Source of the DNA: Vulcanimicrobiota bacterium
GTDB lineage: Bacteria > Vulcanimicrobiota > Vulcanimicrobiia > Vulcanimicrobiales > Vulcanimicrobiaceae
Assembly (NCBI GenBank): GCA_027452165.1
Contig: DAIDGX010000003.1
Span: 186,001-250,000, forward strand
Direction of reading: 5' to 3'
DNA length: 64,000 bases
In this document: in pieces, positions 45,119-55,153 of the stretch
How the letters are laid out: each line of letters starts with the position of its first letter
How positions within the stretch are numbered: position 1 is the first letter of the stretch
Made by a program: the position numbers and the translations under genes
Notes under the pieces: model-generated
Told to the model about the DNA's origin: nothing
Databases searched by the model: none
Seen by the model: only the letters and a program-made list of their open reading frames with translations

Positions 45119-46397
45119 GTTTCGCAATCTCCTTTACCGTATGCGCAGCATGATGCGCTAGAGGAGAGCGTTCGCCGGTAAAGACGCGGGCTCCGCCGAC
45201 GAAGGCCGCCTGCACCGACCGATCTTCGGCACGGTACACCAACGCTTGGACGTCGGGCGACCACGGATCGACGCGGGTCGCGTCGAGCACAACGTAATCG
45301 GCAAAGTTTCCAGGCGTCAAATCGCCCGTCGCAACGCCCAGCGCGCGCGCTCCCTGCGCCGTCCCGAGATCGAACGCGGCGCGGGCGCCGAGTGCACTTC
45401 CATCGACGCGCCGGATCTTTTGGAGCAACGTCGCTGCACGCATCTCATCGATGAGCGAAGGCTTCACATCGGCATCGGTCCCAAGCCCCATCGTGACACC
45501 GAGCGCTTGCAGCCCGACGACGTCGCAAATGCCGTCACCGAGATATTGGTTGGTCATCGGATTGTGGATCACGCGCGCATCGCGCTGTGCGAGCAGCCGC
45601 TTCTCCTCTTCCGTAATGTAGATCGCGTGAATCGCGACGGTCCGCTCGTCGAGCGCGTCGAGGCGATCGAGCAGGGCGATCGGGGTAGCGCCGTGTTTCG
45701 CCAGCGTCTCCTCTCCCTCGTAGGGAGCTTCGGCAACGTGCACGTGCATCATGCATTGCTGTTCGCGCGCGAACGCGGCCGCAGCTCGAATCATTTCGTG
45801 CGAGGCCGCGTGCAGCGAGTGCGGCGCGACGCAGACGTTCGCCCACGGAAAGCGTTCACGGAGTTCGAGCGTGCGTTCGCGTGCGACGTCGATCGTCTCT
45901 CGAAATTGCGCCGGCGCGTAGGCGGCGTCCATCCACGTTCGTGCAAAGACGATGCGGATGCCAGTATCCGCGGCCGCCCGTAACGCGGCCTCCGCATGCG
46001 CATTTCCTGCGCCGTTCAAATAGAAAAACTCCGCGACCGTCGTAATGCCCGCGGCGAGCATCTCCGAAAACGCCATGACGAAGATCCAGTAGATATCGTC
46101 GGGCGTCAGTTGCGGCACGACCTCGTAGAGCGCCTCGCTGCGCCATCGCGCAAATGGAAGATCGTCGGCCCACCCGCGTAGCAGAATTTGATACGCATGG
46201 CTGTGCCCGTTCACGAAGCCCGGAACGATCAGGCGGTCCGCCGGAAACGCCCGTGCCGGGAGGTCGCGCGCGCGCTCTTGAACGACCGCAAAATCGCCAG
46301 CGTCGACGATCGTTCCATGACGCACGACGAACGCGTAGTCGCGCCGTTCTTCGCCGCCGACGAGCGCCCGCGCGGCGCGCACCAATTCATCGATCAT
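45105..46397 (-). CDS. Amidohydrolase, candidate formimidoylglutamate deiminase
   Basis: This 430-aa ATZ/TRZ-type amidohydrolase has the metal ligands H-S-H in N-G-H-S-H-A near 64, H-V-H-x-A-E near 209, a His in A-I-H-A near 245 and D in G-T-D near 290. The ATG overlaps the hutI stop by four bases. In a hut operon the likely role is HutF, turning formiminoglutamate into formylglutamate. Adenosine- or guanine-type deaminases of the same family are alternatives. A longer reading upstream overlaps hutI and is rejected. Confidence 0.8.
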   Translation of the reverse strand: MIDELVRAARALVGGEERRDYAFVVRHGTIVDAGDFAVVQERARDLPARAFPADRLIVPGFVNGHSHAYQILLRGWADDLPFARWRSEALYEVVPQLTPDDIYWIFVMAFSEMLAAGITTVAEFFYLNGAGNAHAEAALRAAADTGIRIVFARTWMDAAYAPAQFRETIDVARERTLELRERFPWANVCVAPHSLHAASHEMIRAAAAFAREQQCMMHVHVAEAPYEGEETLAKHGATPIALLDRLDALDERTVAIHAIYITEEEKRLLAQRDARVIHNPMTNQYLGDGICDVVGLQALGVTMGLGTDADVKPSLIDEMRAATLLQKIRRVDGSALGARAAFDLGTAQGARALGVATGDLTPGNFADYVVLDATRVDPWSPDVQALVYRAEDRSVQAAFVGGARVFTGERSPLAHHAAHTVKEIAKRVIP

Positions 46398-47641
46398 ACG
46401 TTCTCTCCATGGCGCACGAGGGCGCCGCGATGCACCACCGCTCGCGCGAGGTTGCCGCCGTGTAACCACCCGAACTCCTCCGGCGAAGCAAGTTCCATGG
46501 CAACGAAGTCGGCAACGCCACCGGCCCGTAGCCTGCCGGCATCGACGCGCAACGAATGCGCCGCCGCGCGGGTAACGCCGTAGAGTGCCTCGGCCGCGCT
46601 CATGCCAAACAGTTTGCGTCCAAAATATGCAACCGTCTGGAGATTGAAGCACGGCGAAGTTCCTGGATTGAAATCGCTCGCAAGCGCAACCGTACCACCG
46701 CGTGCGAGCAGATCACGCACCGGCGCCCGTCGCGGCAGATCGAGGTATGCGATCGTAGCCGGGCATGCAACCGTCACAATGCCTGCATCGGCGATCGCGC
46801 GTGCGTCCACATCGCGGATGCAGTTGCAGTGATCGACCGCATCCACGCCGACTTGCACGGCCATCTCTGCCGCCGCGCCAAACGACATCTCGTCACAATG
46901 AACGCGCAAACGCATGCCGTGCAGGCGACACGCTTGCAGATAGCGCCGTGTCACCTCCGGTGAGAAGAATCCAGGTTCGCAGAAGGCGTCGGCATAGATC
47001 GCACCGTGTGAGGCCGCGCTCGGAATCACGTGGTCGATCAGGTATTCGACGAACGCCTTCTCGTTCGTAAACTCCGGCGGCAAGGCGTGTGCGCCGAGAA
47101 AGGTAGCGACGAGGGCGGGTACGTCCGCATCATCTTTGTGCGTGGCGATCAGGTCGAGCAGGGCGGTTTCGCCCGGCTTGTGCAGCGCATATCCCGTCTT
47201 GGTTTCGAGCGTCGTTGTTCCGTGTGCGAGCAGCAGTTGCAGCCGTGGACGCACGATTCGGTCGTAGAACGAACGCGCATGTAGTAGCGCCTCACGCGTG
47301 CGCTCCACGGTATAGAGCATGCCGAGCGGCGCCCTTTCCCCCCGTTGGCGCGCGGTGAAATCAGGCTCGCGGTCTCCGGCAAAAAGCGGGTGCGCGTGCG
47401 CATCGACGAAACCCGGTACGACGACACTATCGCCCAGATCGAGTTCCCGAACGTCGCGCGAGCCGATGGCGCGCTCCACCTCTGCTCGTGCGCCGATTGC
47501 CGCGATGTGCTCACCCTCAACGAGCATCGCCCCGTCGTCGATACGACCGAGATCGTCAAACGTGACGCCGCATTGCGCGGCGTCACGTTCGCAACTGATG
47601 ATCGTCCGGGCGCGGACGAGCAGCGGCGTTACAGACGCCAA
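46394..47641 (-). CDS. hutI: Imidazolonepropionase
   Basis: HutI opens imidazolonepropionate to formiminoglutamate. The 415-aa product has [12 protein letters not shown] near 80-91 (metal site), K-T-G-Y-A-L near 147, H-C-D-E-M near 248 and D-F-N-P-G-T-S near 321. It overlaps hutU by 13 bp and the amidohydrolase by 4 bp. Length and motif order match the family. Confidence 0.95.
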   Translation of the reverse strand: MASVTPLLVRARTIISCERDAAQCGVTFDDLGRIDDGAMLVEGEHIAAIGARAEVERAIGSRDVRELDLGDSVVVPGFVDAHAHPLFAGDREPDFTARQRGERAPLGMLYTVERTREALLHARSFYDRIVRPRLQLLLAHGTTTLETKTGYALHKPGETALLDLIATHKDDADVPALVATFLGAHALPPEFTNEKAFVEYLIDHVIPSAASHGAIYADAFCEPGFFSPEVTRRYLQACRLHGMRLRVHCDEMSFGAAAEMAVQVGVDAVDHCNCIRDVDARAIADAGIVTVACPATIAYLDLPRRAPVRDLLARGGTVALASDFNPGTSPCFNLQTVAYFGRKLFGMSAAEALYGVTRAAAHSLRVDAGRLRAGGVADFVAMELASPEEFGWLHGGNLARAVVHRGALVRHGENV

Positions 47642-49290
47642 TCGATGCCCTTTTCATCGGCGGTCGCGACGGCAAGGTCGTAGCCTGCATCCGCGTGGCG
47701 TACGACACCCATGCCGCAATCGGTATCAAGCACCGCCTCCAGGCGTGCCTGCGCGTCATCCGAACCATCGGCCACCACGACCATGCCCGAATGCTGCGAG
47801 TAGCCGATGCCGACACCGCCACCATGATGCAAGCTCACCCAGTGCGCACCGGCCGCCGTGTTCAAAAGTGCGTTCAGGAGCGGCCAATCGGAGATCGCAT
47901 CGCTACCGTCCTTCATCGACTCCGTCTCACGATAGGGCGATGCGACACTACCGGTGTCGAGATGATCGCGTCCAATGACGATCGGCGCCGAGATCGCGCC
48001 GCTGCGCACGAGTTCGTTAAAGCGCAGGCCGGCCTTCTTGCGATCGCCGAACCCAAGCCAACAGATGCGGGCGGGTAATCCTTGGAATGCGATCCGCTCG
48101 CGGGCAAGACGAATCCAGCGCTGCAGTCCGGCGTCCTGCGGAAACATCGCGAGCAGTTCTTCGTCGAGACGGTGAATATCGGCCGGATCCCCGGAGAGCG
48201 CGGCAAAACGGAACGGTCCCGAGCCCTTGCAGAAGAGCGGGCGGATGAACGCGGGAACGAAACCCGGAAACGCAAACGCGCGTCCATAACCGGCTTTTTG
48301 AGCCATAGCGCGCAGATTGTTGCCGTAATCGAAGACGATCGCGCCGGCATCGAGAAAACGCACCATCGCTTCGACGTGTTTCCCGCAACTCTCGAGCGCG
48401 CGCCGCTCGTACTCACCCGGATCGCGCTTGCGCAGATCGTCGGCCTGTGCAAGCGTCACGCCCTCGGGCACGTATCCGTTGATGAGATCGTGCGCCGACG
48501 TCTGATCGGTCACGGCGTCGGGACGCAAGCCAAGATCGTAGAGTTCCCAGAATTCGGTCGCAGCATTCCCTTCGTAACCGATCGAGATCGCCTCGCCCGC
48601 GGCTTTCGCACGCGCGACCTCGCGTAGCGCCTCTTCGCGTGAATCGACGACTTTGTCGAGATACCGCAGATCGCGACGGCGTTCCAAGCGTGCTCGATCC
48701 ACATCGACGACGAGCGCGATGCCCTCGTTCATCGTAATCGCGAGCGGCTGCGCGCCGCCCATGCCGCCGATTCCGGCGGTCAAGCAGACGCGACCTTTCA
48801 GCGAGCCGCCAAAATGCTGGCGCGCGAGCTCCGCGAAGGTCTCGTAGGTGCCCTGCACGATGCCCTGCGTGCCGATGTAGATCCACGAGCCGGCCGTCAT
48901 CTGGCCGTACATGATCAGGCCCTTGGCCTCGAGTTCGCGGAAGACCGACCAATCGGCCCACTTCGGCACGAGATTTGAGTTTGCGATCAGGACGCGCGGT
49001 GCCCGTTCGTGCGTCTTCCACACCGCAACCGGCTTGCCCGACTGCACAACCATCGTCTCGTCGTTCTGCAAACGTTTGAGCGTGCGAACGAGCGCGTCGA
49101 ACGCCTCCCACGAGCGCGCCGCGCGGCCATTACCGCCGTAGACGACGAGATCATCGGGGCGCTCGGCCACCTCGGGATCGAGGTTGTTCATGAGCATACG
49201 CAGCGCCGCTTCTTGCGGCCAGCCATGGCAGTTCAATTGCGTGCCGCGCGGCGCGCGCACGGTGCGGGGTCCGGAGATCGTGCTGGTCAT
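47629..49290 (-). CDS. hutU: Urocanate hydratase
   Basis: Urocanase hydrates urocanate to imidazolonepropionate using NAD as an electrophile. The 553-aa protein has Y-G-G-N-G-R-A-A near 51, G-G-M-G-G-A-Q near 173, the catalytic-Cys region P-A-R-I-C-W-L-G near 408-415 and H-H-G-G-G-V-G near 498. It follows hutH by 75 bp, and that gap contains a GGCCC/GGGCC hairpin but no T-run. Confidence 0.97.
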   Translation of the reverse strand: MTSTISGPRTVRAPRGTQLNCHGWPQEAALRMLMNNLDPEVAERPDDLVVYGGNGRAARSWEAFDALVRTLKRLQNDETMVVQSGKPVAVWKTHERAPRVLIANSNLVPKWADWSVFRELEAKGLIMYGQMTAGSWIYIGTQGIVQGTYETFAELARQHFGGSLKGRVCLTAGIGGMGGAQPLAITMNEGIALVVDVDRARLERRRDLRYLDKVVDSREEALREVARAKAAGEAISIGYEGNAATEFWELYDLGLRPDAVTDQTSAHDLINGYVPEGVTLAQADDLRKRDPGEYERRALESCGKHVEAMVRFLDAGAIVFDYGNNLRAMAQKAGYGRAFAFPGFVPAFIRPLFCKGSGPFRFAALSGDPADIHRLDEELLAMFPQDAGLQRWIRLARERIAFQGLPARICWLGFGDRKKAGLRFNELVRSGAISAPIVIGRDHLDTGSVASPYRETESMKDGSDAISDWPLLNALLNTAAGAHWVSLHHGGGVGIGYSQHSGMVVVADGSDDAQARLEAVLDTDCGMGVVRHADAGYDLAVATADEKGIDWRL

Positions 49291-49365
49291 AACCCGTTCG
49301 AGATTCCGGCCTCGTTCGGCGGCCCCTTCGGGCCCTACCCGGAACGGTAGAGCAGCCCTCGCAGG

Positions 49366-50916
49366 CTAGAGCTTTACCTGTGCCGCACGTTCGGCGGCGG
49401 CTACGAGCGCGCCCGAGCGAATCAACTCGCGCGCCGCGACGATATCCGGGGCGGGAACGCGGTCCTCGGTCCAGGGTGCGATGCGTTCGCGCGCGGCGTC
49501 ATAAGCGGCTTGCGTCCCGATGCCGGAGCGCAGCGGACGGCGAAAATCGGTCGCGGCGAGCGCACCGAGCAACTCGCAGGCAAGGGCGCCTTCCACGTTG
49601 TCGAGCACGCGCACGAGATTGTTCGCCGAGGTCATGCCCATGCTCACGTGATCTTCCTGTCCCGCCGACGTCGGAATCGAATCGACGCTCGAGGGCCACG
49701 CGAGCGCTTTGTTGTCGTTGACAACCGCGGCAGCAGCGTACTGCACGATCATGAGCCCCGACTGCAAGCCGGAACGTCCGGTGAGAAAGAGCGGGAGATC
49801 GCGGTCCTCCGCGTTGAGCAACAGATACAAGCGCCGTTCGCCGATCGACGCGAACTCGGCGATCGCCATCTTTAAAAAGTCCATCGCAAGCGCGATCGGT
49901 TCGCCGTGAAAGTTTCCTCCGGAGAGAAACTCCCCGTCGTCGGGGAAGACGAGTGGGTTATCGGTAACCGAGTTCGCCTCGGTTTCGGCAACGCGCCGCA
50001 CGTGCGCGATCGAATCGCGTACGGCGCCGTGTACCACCGGAATGCACCGGAACGAGTAGGGATCTTGAACGCGACCGCACTCGCGATGCGACTGCATGAT
50101 CTGCGACTCGGCGAGAATCGCCCGCAGATTCGCTGCCACCTTCGTCTGGCCCGGATGAGGACGCAGATCGTTCAGCCGCTGATCGAAGACGCGATCGGTC
50201 CCGAGATACGCCTCGAGCGACATCGCCGCGATCACGTCGGCTGCGGCGGCGAGACGCTCTGCGCGCAGCACCGCGAGCGCAGCCGTTCCCGTCATCACCT
50301 GCGTGCCGTTGATCAGCGCGAGCCCTTCTTTGGGACCAAGCGTCACCGGACGTAACCCCGCACGTTCGAGCGCTTGCCCACTTGGCATGCGCTCCCCGCG
50401 ATACCACGCTTCGCCTTCGCCGATCAGCGTGAGCGTCATGTGCGCGAGCGGTGCGAGATCGCCCGATGCGCCGACCGATCCCTGACACGGTACCACCGGT
50501 ATCACACCGCGATTGAGAAGCTCGACGAGCAACGCGAGCGTCTCCGGTTTCACGCCCGAATGTCCGGCGGCGAGCGAATTTACACGCAGCACGCCCGCGG
50601 CGCGCACGCGATGTACATCGAGAGGTTCCCCGGTACCCGACGCATGCGAACGAACGAGGTTCAATTGTAACTGTGCGGCGTCTTTCGGATCGATGTGTAC
50701 GTTCGCCAAGCGACCGAATCCGGTCGTGACGCCGTAGATCGCGTGGCCGTCCGCGAAGCGCTCATCCACAAAACGGCGCGCCTTGGCAACGCGCTCGTGC
50801 GCCGCCGCGGCAACGGCGACGGGTGCACCGCCGGCAACCGCCTCGATTGCTTCAAGGGTGAGGTGACGCCCGTCGAGTTCGACGGGTGCAAGGGCATCGC
50901 GGGTCGTGGAGGTCAT
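49366..50916 (-). CDS. hutH: Histidine ammonia-lyase
   Basis: HutH removes ammonia from histidine to give urocanate. The 516-aa product has the MIO-forming A150-S151-G152 in G-S-V-G-A-S-G-D-L-A-P-L and Y-G-V-T-T-G-F-G near 61. ATG 50916 is chosen because an M-T-S-T-T N-terminus gives the usual length; an in-frame extension towards 51387 is low-complexity and crosses the intergenic region. It is first in the hut operon. Confidence 0.96.
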   Translation of the reverse strand: MTSTTRDALAPVELDGRHLTLEAIEAVAGGAPVAVAAAAHERVAKARRFVDERFADGHAIYGVTTGFGRLANVHIDPKDAAQLQLNLVRSHASGTGEPLDVHRVRAAGVLRVNSLAAGHSGVKPETLALLVELLNRGVIPVVPCQGSVGASGDLAPLAHMTLTLIGEGEAWYRGERMPSGQALERAGLRPVTLGPKEGLALINGTQVMTGTAALAVLRAERLAAAADVIAAMSLEAYLGTDRVFDQRLNDLRPHPGQTKVAANLRAILAESQIMQSHRECGRVQDPYSFRCIPVVHGAVRDSIAHVRRVAETEANSVTDNPLVFPDDGEFLSGGNFHGEPIALAMDFLKMAIAEFASIGERRLYLLLNAEDRDLPLFLTGRSGLQSGLMIVQYAAAAVVNDNKALAWPSSVDSIPTSAGQEDHVSMGMTSANNLVRVLDNVEGALACELLGALAATDFRRPLRSGIGTQAAYDAARERIAPWTEDRVPAPDIVAARELIRSGALVAAAERAAQVKL

Positions 50917-51266
50917 GGCGCCTATCTTCCGGCCACCATCCGGCTCGCCTGCATCTGGAAGCGGTTCGCGAGGCCGGCGCGCACGGCGGATAGCCGGTGG
51001 GTAACCGTAAGAATCTTGTGGATAGCGTGTGTATGGCAGGAGCGATCTCTTGTGGCACCATGAGGGCGGTGCTACGATGCGAGAACTTCGAATCAAATCG
51101 AAGTGCGCCGCACGTATCGGACGCGACGTGGATCCCGATTGTGAAAGCTGCGATGGCAGCGATCCGACCGCCACGGCCGAACCGCCGCTCGACGTCAGTA
51201 GGGCTCTCCCACCCGGGAGCCAGACAGGCGAGAACGGTGCGCGAATACGTCGAAACCCGTCGGAAT
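50917..51266. other. 350-bp intergenic region before the hut operon
   Basis: No convincing protein gene. On the plus strand a promoter-like pair (TTGTGG 51050-51055, 17 bp, TACGAT 51073-51078) precedes a perfect 7-bp hairpin (51085-51104), and the region ends in a strong terminator. The hut promoter (minus) must also lie here, but I cannot place it. Short plus-strand frames run through the terminator and look non-coding. Confidence 0.6.
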
Positions 51267-51285
51267 CTATCCGACGGGTTTTGCT
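51085..51285 (+). ncRNA. Candidate small RNA, about 200 nt
   Basis: Transcription from the plus-strand promoter at 51050-51078 would start near 51085, open with a 7-bp hairpin and end at the terminator. ACGTAT at 51112-51117 can pair with ATACGT at 51245-51250, suggesting a closed fold. The U-rich tract of the terminator (TTTTGCTTCT) favours the plus strand. I could not match it to a known family. Confidence 0.28.
51253..51282. terminator. Intrinsic terminator, overlapping the WYL gene 3' end
   Basis: A perfect 12-bp stem (51253-51264 with 51270-51281) and 5-nt loop. On the minus strand the last codons and stop of the WYL gene form one arm. The plus strand has the better T-tract. Confidence 0.85.
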
Positions 51286-52268
51286 TCTGCGTACTTCTCG
51301 GTGATCTGGTTCGCAAATTCGCGAATGCGTTCGCGCGCTGCCGCGGGTTCCACGATCTCGGCCTGAGCGCCCCAGCCGAGGACCCACCGAATCAGCTCGT
51401 CGACGTCGGCCACCCGATATTCGATCTCCACGCCGCCCTCGGGATCGCGCAGCACCTGACGTTCGGCGACGATCCGTGCCGCGATTGCCGCCTTGCCGAC
51501 GCGCGGCGCAAACCGGACGCGCACCGCGGTCGTCTGAGCACCGTGCATCACGCCCGAGATCGACGCGGCGGCATAGGCTTCGACGTCGAAATCGCGCGGT
51601 TTGAGAAACGTACGCGCCAACATCTCGGGCTCGCCGATGTTGTCGATGGCGAAGACGCGCTTGTCGCGCCGGCCGTGGTCGTATGCAACGCAGTAGATGC
51701 GCCCCGAGTTCACGATGAAGCCGTACGGATCGACCGTGCGCGTGCTGCGATTGCCCTCTTTGTCTTGATAGACGAACTGTACGCTGCGCGAATCGCGCTC
51801 CGCGGCCGAGAAGAGACTAAACGCCCGCTCGCCGGCTTCGTCGAGCCGGATCTCCGGAAGCCGGAACGCCATCGGCGATGCGGCTTCGCCCTTCGCGCGC
51901 GCCGAGCCGTTCGACGAGCCGAGCAGCTTGCTCGTGAGCTCGTCGATCGATTGACCGATCGCTCCACCGATCGATGCGCCGAACGAGCGCAACGCGACCA
52001 AACCGAAGAGCTCGGCGTTCGAAAGCTCCAAGCGCTTCAAGCTGTAGCCGTCGGCAAACCGGTACGTGTTCGTCGCGCGGTCGAAGTACCACGGAAACCC
52101 CGCGTCGGAGAGCACGGCCAGGTAGCGGCGCAGGCTACGCGTGCTCGGTCGCTTGGTTCCTTCGGCAATGCGGTCCTTGAGGTGCTCGAACGAGTGCCGG
52201 CCGTCGTCGATGGCGTTGAGCAGCCTGACCAGCAAAACGATCTTCGGTTCTGTCGTACGTTCCACCAT
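51267..52268 (-). CDS. WYL-domain transcriptional regulator
   Basis: This 333-aa protein has an N-terminal winged helix (about 8-75, with S-T-R-S-L-R-R-Y-L-A-V-L), a middle helical part and a WYL domain (about 145-240, with T-V-D-P-Y-G-F-I-V-N and R-I-Y-C-V-A-Y). A WCX C-terminal part ends I-R-W-V-L-G-W-G. WYL regulators sense nucleic-acid or nucleotide ligands and often govern stress or defence genes. Its targets are unknown; no defence genes are nearby. The two-gene minus unit includes the secreted protein upstream. Confidence 0.9.
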   Translation of the reverse strand: MVERTTEPKIVLLVRLLNAIDDGRHSFEHLKDRIAEGTKRPSTRSLRRYLAVLSDAGFPWYFDRATNTYRFADGYSLKRLELSNAELFGLVALRSFGASIGGAIGQSIDELTSKLLGSSNGSARAKGEAASPMAFRLPEIRLDEAGERAFSLFSAAERDSRSVQFVYQDKEGNRSTRTVDPYGFIVNSGRIYCVAYDHGRRDKRVFAIDNIGEPEMLARTFLKPRDFDVEAYAAASISGVMHGAQTTAVRVRFAPRVGKAAIAARIVAERQVLRDPEGGVEIEYRVADVDELIRWVLGWGAQAEIVEPAAARERIREFANQITEKYAEAKPVG

Positions 52269-52332
52269 GTGAGCCTACCGCATCTCAGGATCATCGTGTG
52301 CCAAAGAGACGGCCCTTTGATTCAAATTTCGA

Positions 52333-53949
52333 TCAAAGCCCCCCGCCCGGCTTCGGGAAGCACCCGTCGGGAGCCGTCAGCGGGGGCGCCACCGGCTGCA
52401 CGGGCCTCCCGGTGATGCCCACCTCGAGCGGATAGTTCGAGCCCCCGTCCGTCATGGTTTGCACCTGCAACTGATACTTCTGCTGCGGGGCCAGCGCAAA
52501 CGCCGCGATCTGATAGGGCTGGCTGACGCGAACGCACCCGATCTGCTGAAGGTTTCCATCCACGAGAAAGCTCGAGCGAACGATCCCTCCGATCGGCTTC
52601 TCGTACAAGTACACGGTCGCCGTTTGCGCGGTCGGATTATCGAGCGAGAACAGCAGCGTGTGGATCACGCCGTAATCCCCGTAGTCGCGCCCCGCGCTTG
52701 CCGGGTTGAGCGGGCGTGGCGCGTCGTCACGATCGGCATAAACGAGCGCCGCATCCGCGCCTCCGACCGTGTAGGCAAGCGAGTTGGTTCCAAAGTTGAG
52801 GATCGAGAACCGGCCGCGCCGATGGTGTCCGTCGCCTGCAAGGCGCGGGCCACCGAGCAGGCTTGCGGGATCGATGCCCGGCGAAGCGGCCACTACGCTC
52901 ACCGTCACCGCGCCACCGGAGAGCACCTGCAGACCAATGCTTCCCGCGACGCCCTGCTGCGGTTGCATCGTTCGGTCGTGGAGCACGTAGGGCGTCTCGC
53001 TATCCAGCGCAATGACCGTGCCTTCGTTACGCGCTTTCTCTTGAACGAAATCGCGTGAGACCGCATGTCCGACACTCATCACGTCGAGATTTGCACCGGC
53101 CGTCGCATCGATCACCTGGATGCTCGTCGGATCCTCGCCCGTCGCTTGTAGCATCACGACGAGCCTGCGCGGCTGCGGGCCATCAACGTGATAAAAGTAG
53201 AGCCGTGCGGGCGTTCCGGGTTGGACGGTCCCGCGGAAGAGCACGCCGTCGGCGCTCACGCGCTCCGGATCGTCATCGTACATGAGGACCGGCGGCGCGA
53301 ACGGTTCGACGGTCAGATCATCGATCGTCACCTGCGTCGTCGTCTGCACGTCGAAATATGCACCGTTCCCCGCGATCTGCACCGGGACGTCGATCGAGCT
53401 CTGCTGCCCAAGCCCCGGTGGCGAGGGCGAGGGGAACGGCGCGACGGTCACGCTCGCTCCCGGCTGCACGACGGCCTCGCGCATGACGAGTGCCCTAATC
53501 TGCTGCGCGAGCCATTGCGAATCGATCGGCGTTCCCGTGATGTCGAGCTGAAGCGATGCCGGTACCGTCCCCGCATCGAACGCGATGTGTAGCGGCACAT
53601 CGACGGCAGCTCCGATCGCATCGACCACGTGCAACGTGTCGGTTCCCGGCGTCGCACCCGCGCTAACGGTGAGCGTCTGCGTTGCCTGGTCGATCGTTAC
53701 CGTCGCAAGACCGCTTGCAAACGCCGCCGTCAACGGCGCCGTCGCGCCGGTAATCGTGAGGGTCGCCTGCGCGTTCGGATGCAGGGCAAGCAATGCCGGC
53801 GTTGCGACGAGTGCTACCGGTGTCGCAAACGGTGTCGGCGTGGGCGAGCCGGGGCTCGCCGGACTCGCGCTCGGCGCGGGCGTGACGAGCAATGGTGGCG
53901 GCGGCGGCGGCACCTGCGCAAGCAGCACCGCGAACAAGACGTTCAGCAT
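52333..53949 (-). CDS. Large secreted protein of unknown function, Pro-rich N-terminus
   Basis: This 538-aa protein has a short signal-like segment (M-L-N-V-L-F-A-V-L-L-A), then a run of seven Pro and a Pro/Ser/Thr linker to about 45. Beta-sandwich repeats resembling Ig-like or BACON-type folds follow (about 45-125), then a long beta-rich region. Only two Cys occur, both near the C-terminus, and could form a disulphide. I do not recognise the family. Its start is 24 bp from the divergent mtnB ATG. Confidence 0.75.
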   Translation of the reverse strand: MLNVLFAVLLAQVPPPPPPLLVTPAPSASPASPGSPTPTPFATPVALVATPALLALHPNAQATLTITGATAPLTAAFASGLATVTIDQATQTLTVSAGATPGTDTLHVVDAIGAAVDVPLHIAFDAGTVPASLQLDITGTPIDSQWLAQQIRALVMREAVVQPGASVTVAPFPSPSPPGLGQQSSIDVPVQIAGNGAYFDVQTTTQVTIDDLTVEPFAPPVLMYDDDPERVSADGVLFRGTVQPGTPARLYFYHVDGPQPRRLVVMLQATGEDPTSIQVIDATAGANLDVMSVGHAVSRDFVQEKARNEGTVIALDSETPYVLHDRTMQPQQGVAGSIGLQVLSGGAVTVSVVAASPGIDPASLLGGPRLAGDGHHRRGRFSILNFGTNSLAYTVGGADAALVYADRDDAPRPLNPASAGRDYGDYGVIHTLLFSLDNPTAQTATVYLYEKPIGGIVRSSFLVDGNLQQIGCVRVSQPYQIAAFALAPQQKYQLQVQTMTDGGSNYPLEVGITGRPVQPVAPPLTAPDGCFPKPGGGL

Positions 53950-53972
53950 CGCGGTATGGTATGGTGATGCGC

Positions 53973-54596
53973 ATGGCTCTCCACCTCCTCACGGTCCCAC
54001 GCGATGTCGCGAACGAGATCGCTGCGATCGGCCGCTTGGCCGCCGCTCGCGGTTGGGTGCCCGCGACGAGCGGCAACTTCTCGCGGCGTATCGACGAGCG
54101 CCACATCGCCATCACACGTTCCGGGATCGACAAGGGCGCGATCGAGGCGGATGACGTGGTTGCGCTTGCACTCGATGCTCCGCTGCCCGGCGGGGTATCG
54201 GCCGAGACGCCACTGCACCTTGCTCGCTATCGCGCCGATAGCACGATCGGCGCGATCGGCCACGTCCACTCGCTTGCCGCGACCGTCCTTTCGCGCGCCG
54301 ATGCGGCGCATGGGTACATCGAGATGCACGGATTCGAGATGCAGAAGGCGCTTGACGGATGCGTAACGCACGAATCGACCCTACGCATCCCGGTCTTTGC
54401 AAACGACCAGGACACGGCGGCACTCGCACAGCGTATCGAGGTGGAACTAGCGACGTTGCCGGCGGTTCCCGGGTACTTGCTCGCCGGCCACGGGCTCTAT
54501 GCGTGGGGTTCGACGATGAACGACGCGCGCCGTCATCTTGAGGGCATCGAATTTTTGCTCGGTTGCGTGCTCGAAGAACGGAGACTACAACGATGA
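53973..54596 (+). CDS. mtnB: Methylthioribulose-1-phosphate dehydratase
   Basis: MtnB is a class II aldolase-fold enzyme of methionine salvage. The 207-aa product has P-A-T-S-G-N-F-S near 29, the zinc-ligand G-H-V-H-S near 90 and A-G-H-G-L-Y-A-W-G near 170. Start codons at 53961, 53967 and 53973 are all in frame; I use 53973 (M-A-L-H-L-L) for length. The stop overlaps the mtnD start. Confidence 0.92.
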   Translation: MALHLLTVPRDVANEIAAIGRLAAARGWVPATSGNFSRRIDERHIAITRSGIDKGAIEADDVVALALDAPLPGGVSAETPLHLARYRADSTIGAIGHVHSLAATVLSRADAAHGYIEMHGFEMQKALDGCVTHESTLRIPVFANDQDTAALAQRIEVELATLPAVPGYLLAGHGLYAWGSTMNDARRHLEGIEFLLGCVLEERRLQR

Positions 54597-55153
54597 ATGC
54601 GACCGCCACGACAACGCTTCGCGTATGGAATGATAACGATCCCGCCACGCTGCTGCTCGACACCACGGATGGCGCTCACATCGCGCGGGAACTCGCGGCA
54701 GCCGGCGTGCGTTTCGAACGCTGGGCGGCCGACGCGCACCTCGCGCCGGGCGCCGATCAGGCCGCGGTGATCGCGGCGTACCGGTCGTCGATCGATCGGC
54801 TGATCGCGCAGTGCGGCTATCAATCCGTCGATGTGATTCGCATCGAACGCGGTACGCCCAACATCGCACCGATGCGCGCGAAATTTCTCGACGAGCATCG
54901 CCATTCCGAAGATGAAGTGCGATTTTTTGTCGAGGGACGCGGTGCGTTTTACCTGCATATCGGCGATCGCGTCTATCAAACGATCTGCGTACAGGGTGAT
55001 TTGATCGGCGTTCCAGCCGGCACCAAGCATTGGTTCGACATGGGACCCGATCCGGAATTTACGGCGATACGTCTGTTCGTCAATCCGGACGGCTGGGTTG
55101 CAAACTTCACCGGCGAGGCGATCGCCTCGCACTTTCCGAAACTCGACGCGTGA
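54593..55153 (+). CDS. mtnD: Acireductone dioxygenase
   Basis: MtnD cleaves acireductone to the keto acid precursor of methionine and formate (Fe form), or to methylthiopropionate and CO (Ni form). The 186-aa cupin has metal ligands H102-x-H104-x3-E108 and H146. ATG 54593 overlaps the mtnB stop; a ten-codon longer start in mtnB is less likely. Confidence 0.95.
   Translation: MNATATTTLRVWNDNDPATLLLDTTDGAHIARELAAAGVRFERWAADAHLAPGADQAAVIAAYRSSIDRLIAQCGYQSVDVIRIERGTPNIAPMRAKFLDEHRHSEDEVRFFVEGRGAFYLHIGDRVYQTICVQGDLIGVPAGTKHWFDMGPDPEFTAIRLFVNPDGWVANFTGEAIASHFPKLDA

Noticed and set aside
51110-51240. Partial likeness to a cobalamin riboswitch (ATCCCGATTGTGAA and GGGAGCCAGAC)
   Set aside because: The ACCTGCC part of the B12 box is missing, spacing is irregular, and no plus-strand gene follows.
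51029-51304. 91-aa plus-strand frame in the hut upstream gap
   Set aside because: It runs through a strong terminator and into the WYL gene, and has no ribosome-binding site or family pattern.
52269-52332. TGGCAC resembling a sigma-54 -24 element upstream of the WYL gene
   Set aside because: No GC doublet or TTGC at the -12 position, and no activator gene nearby.
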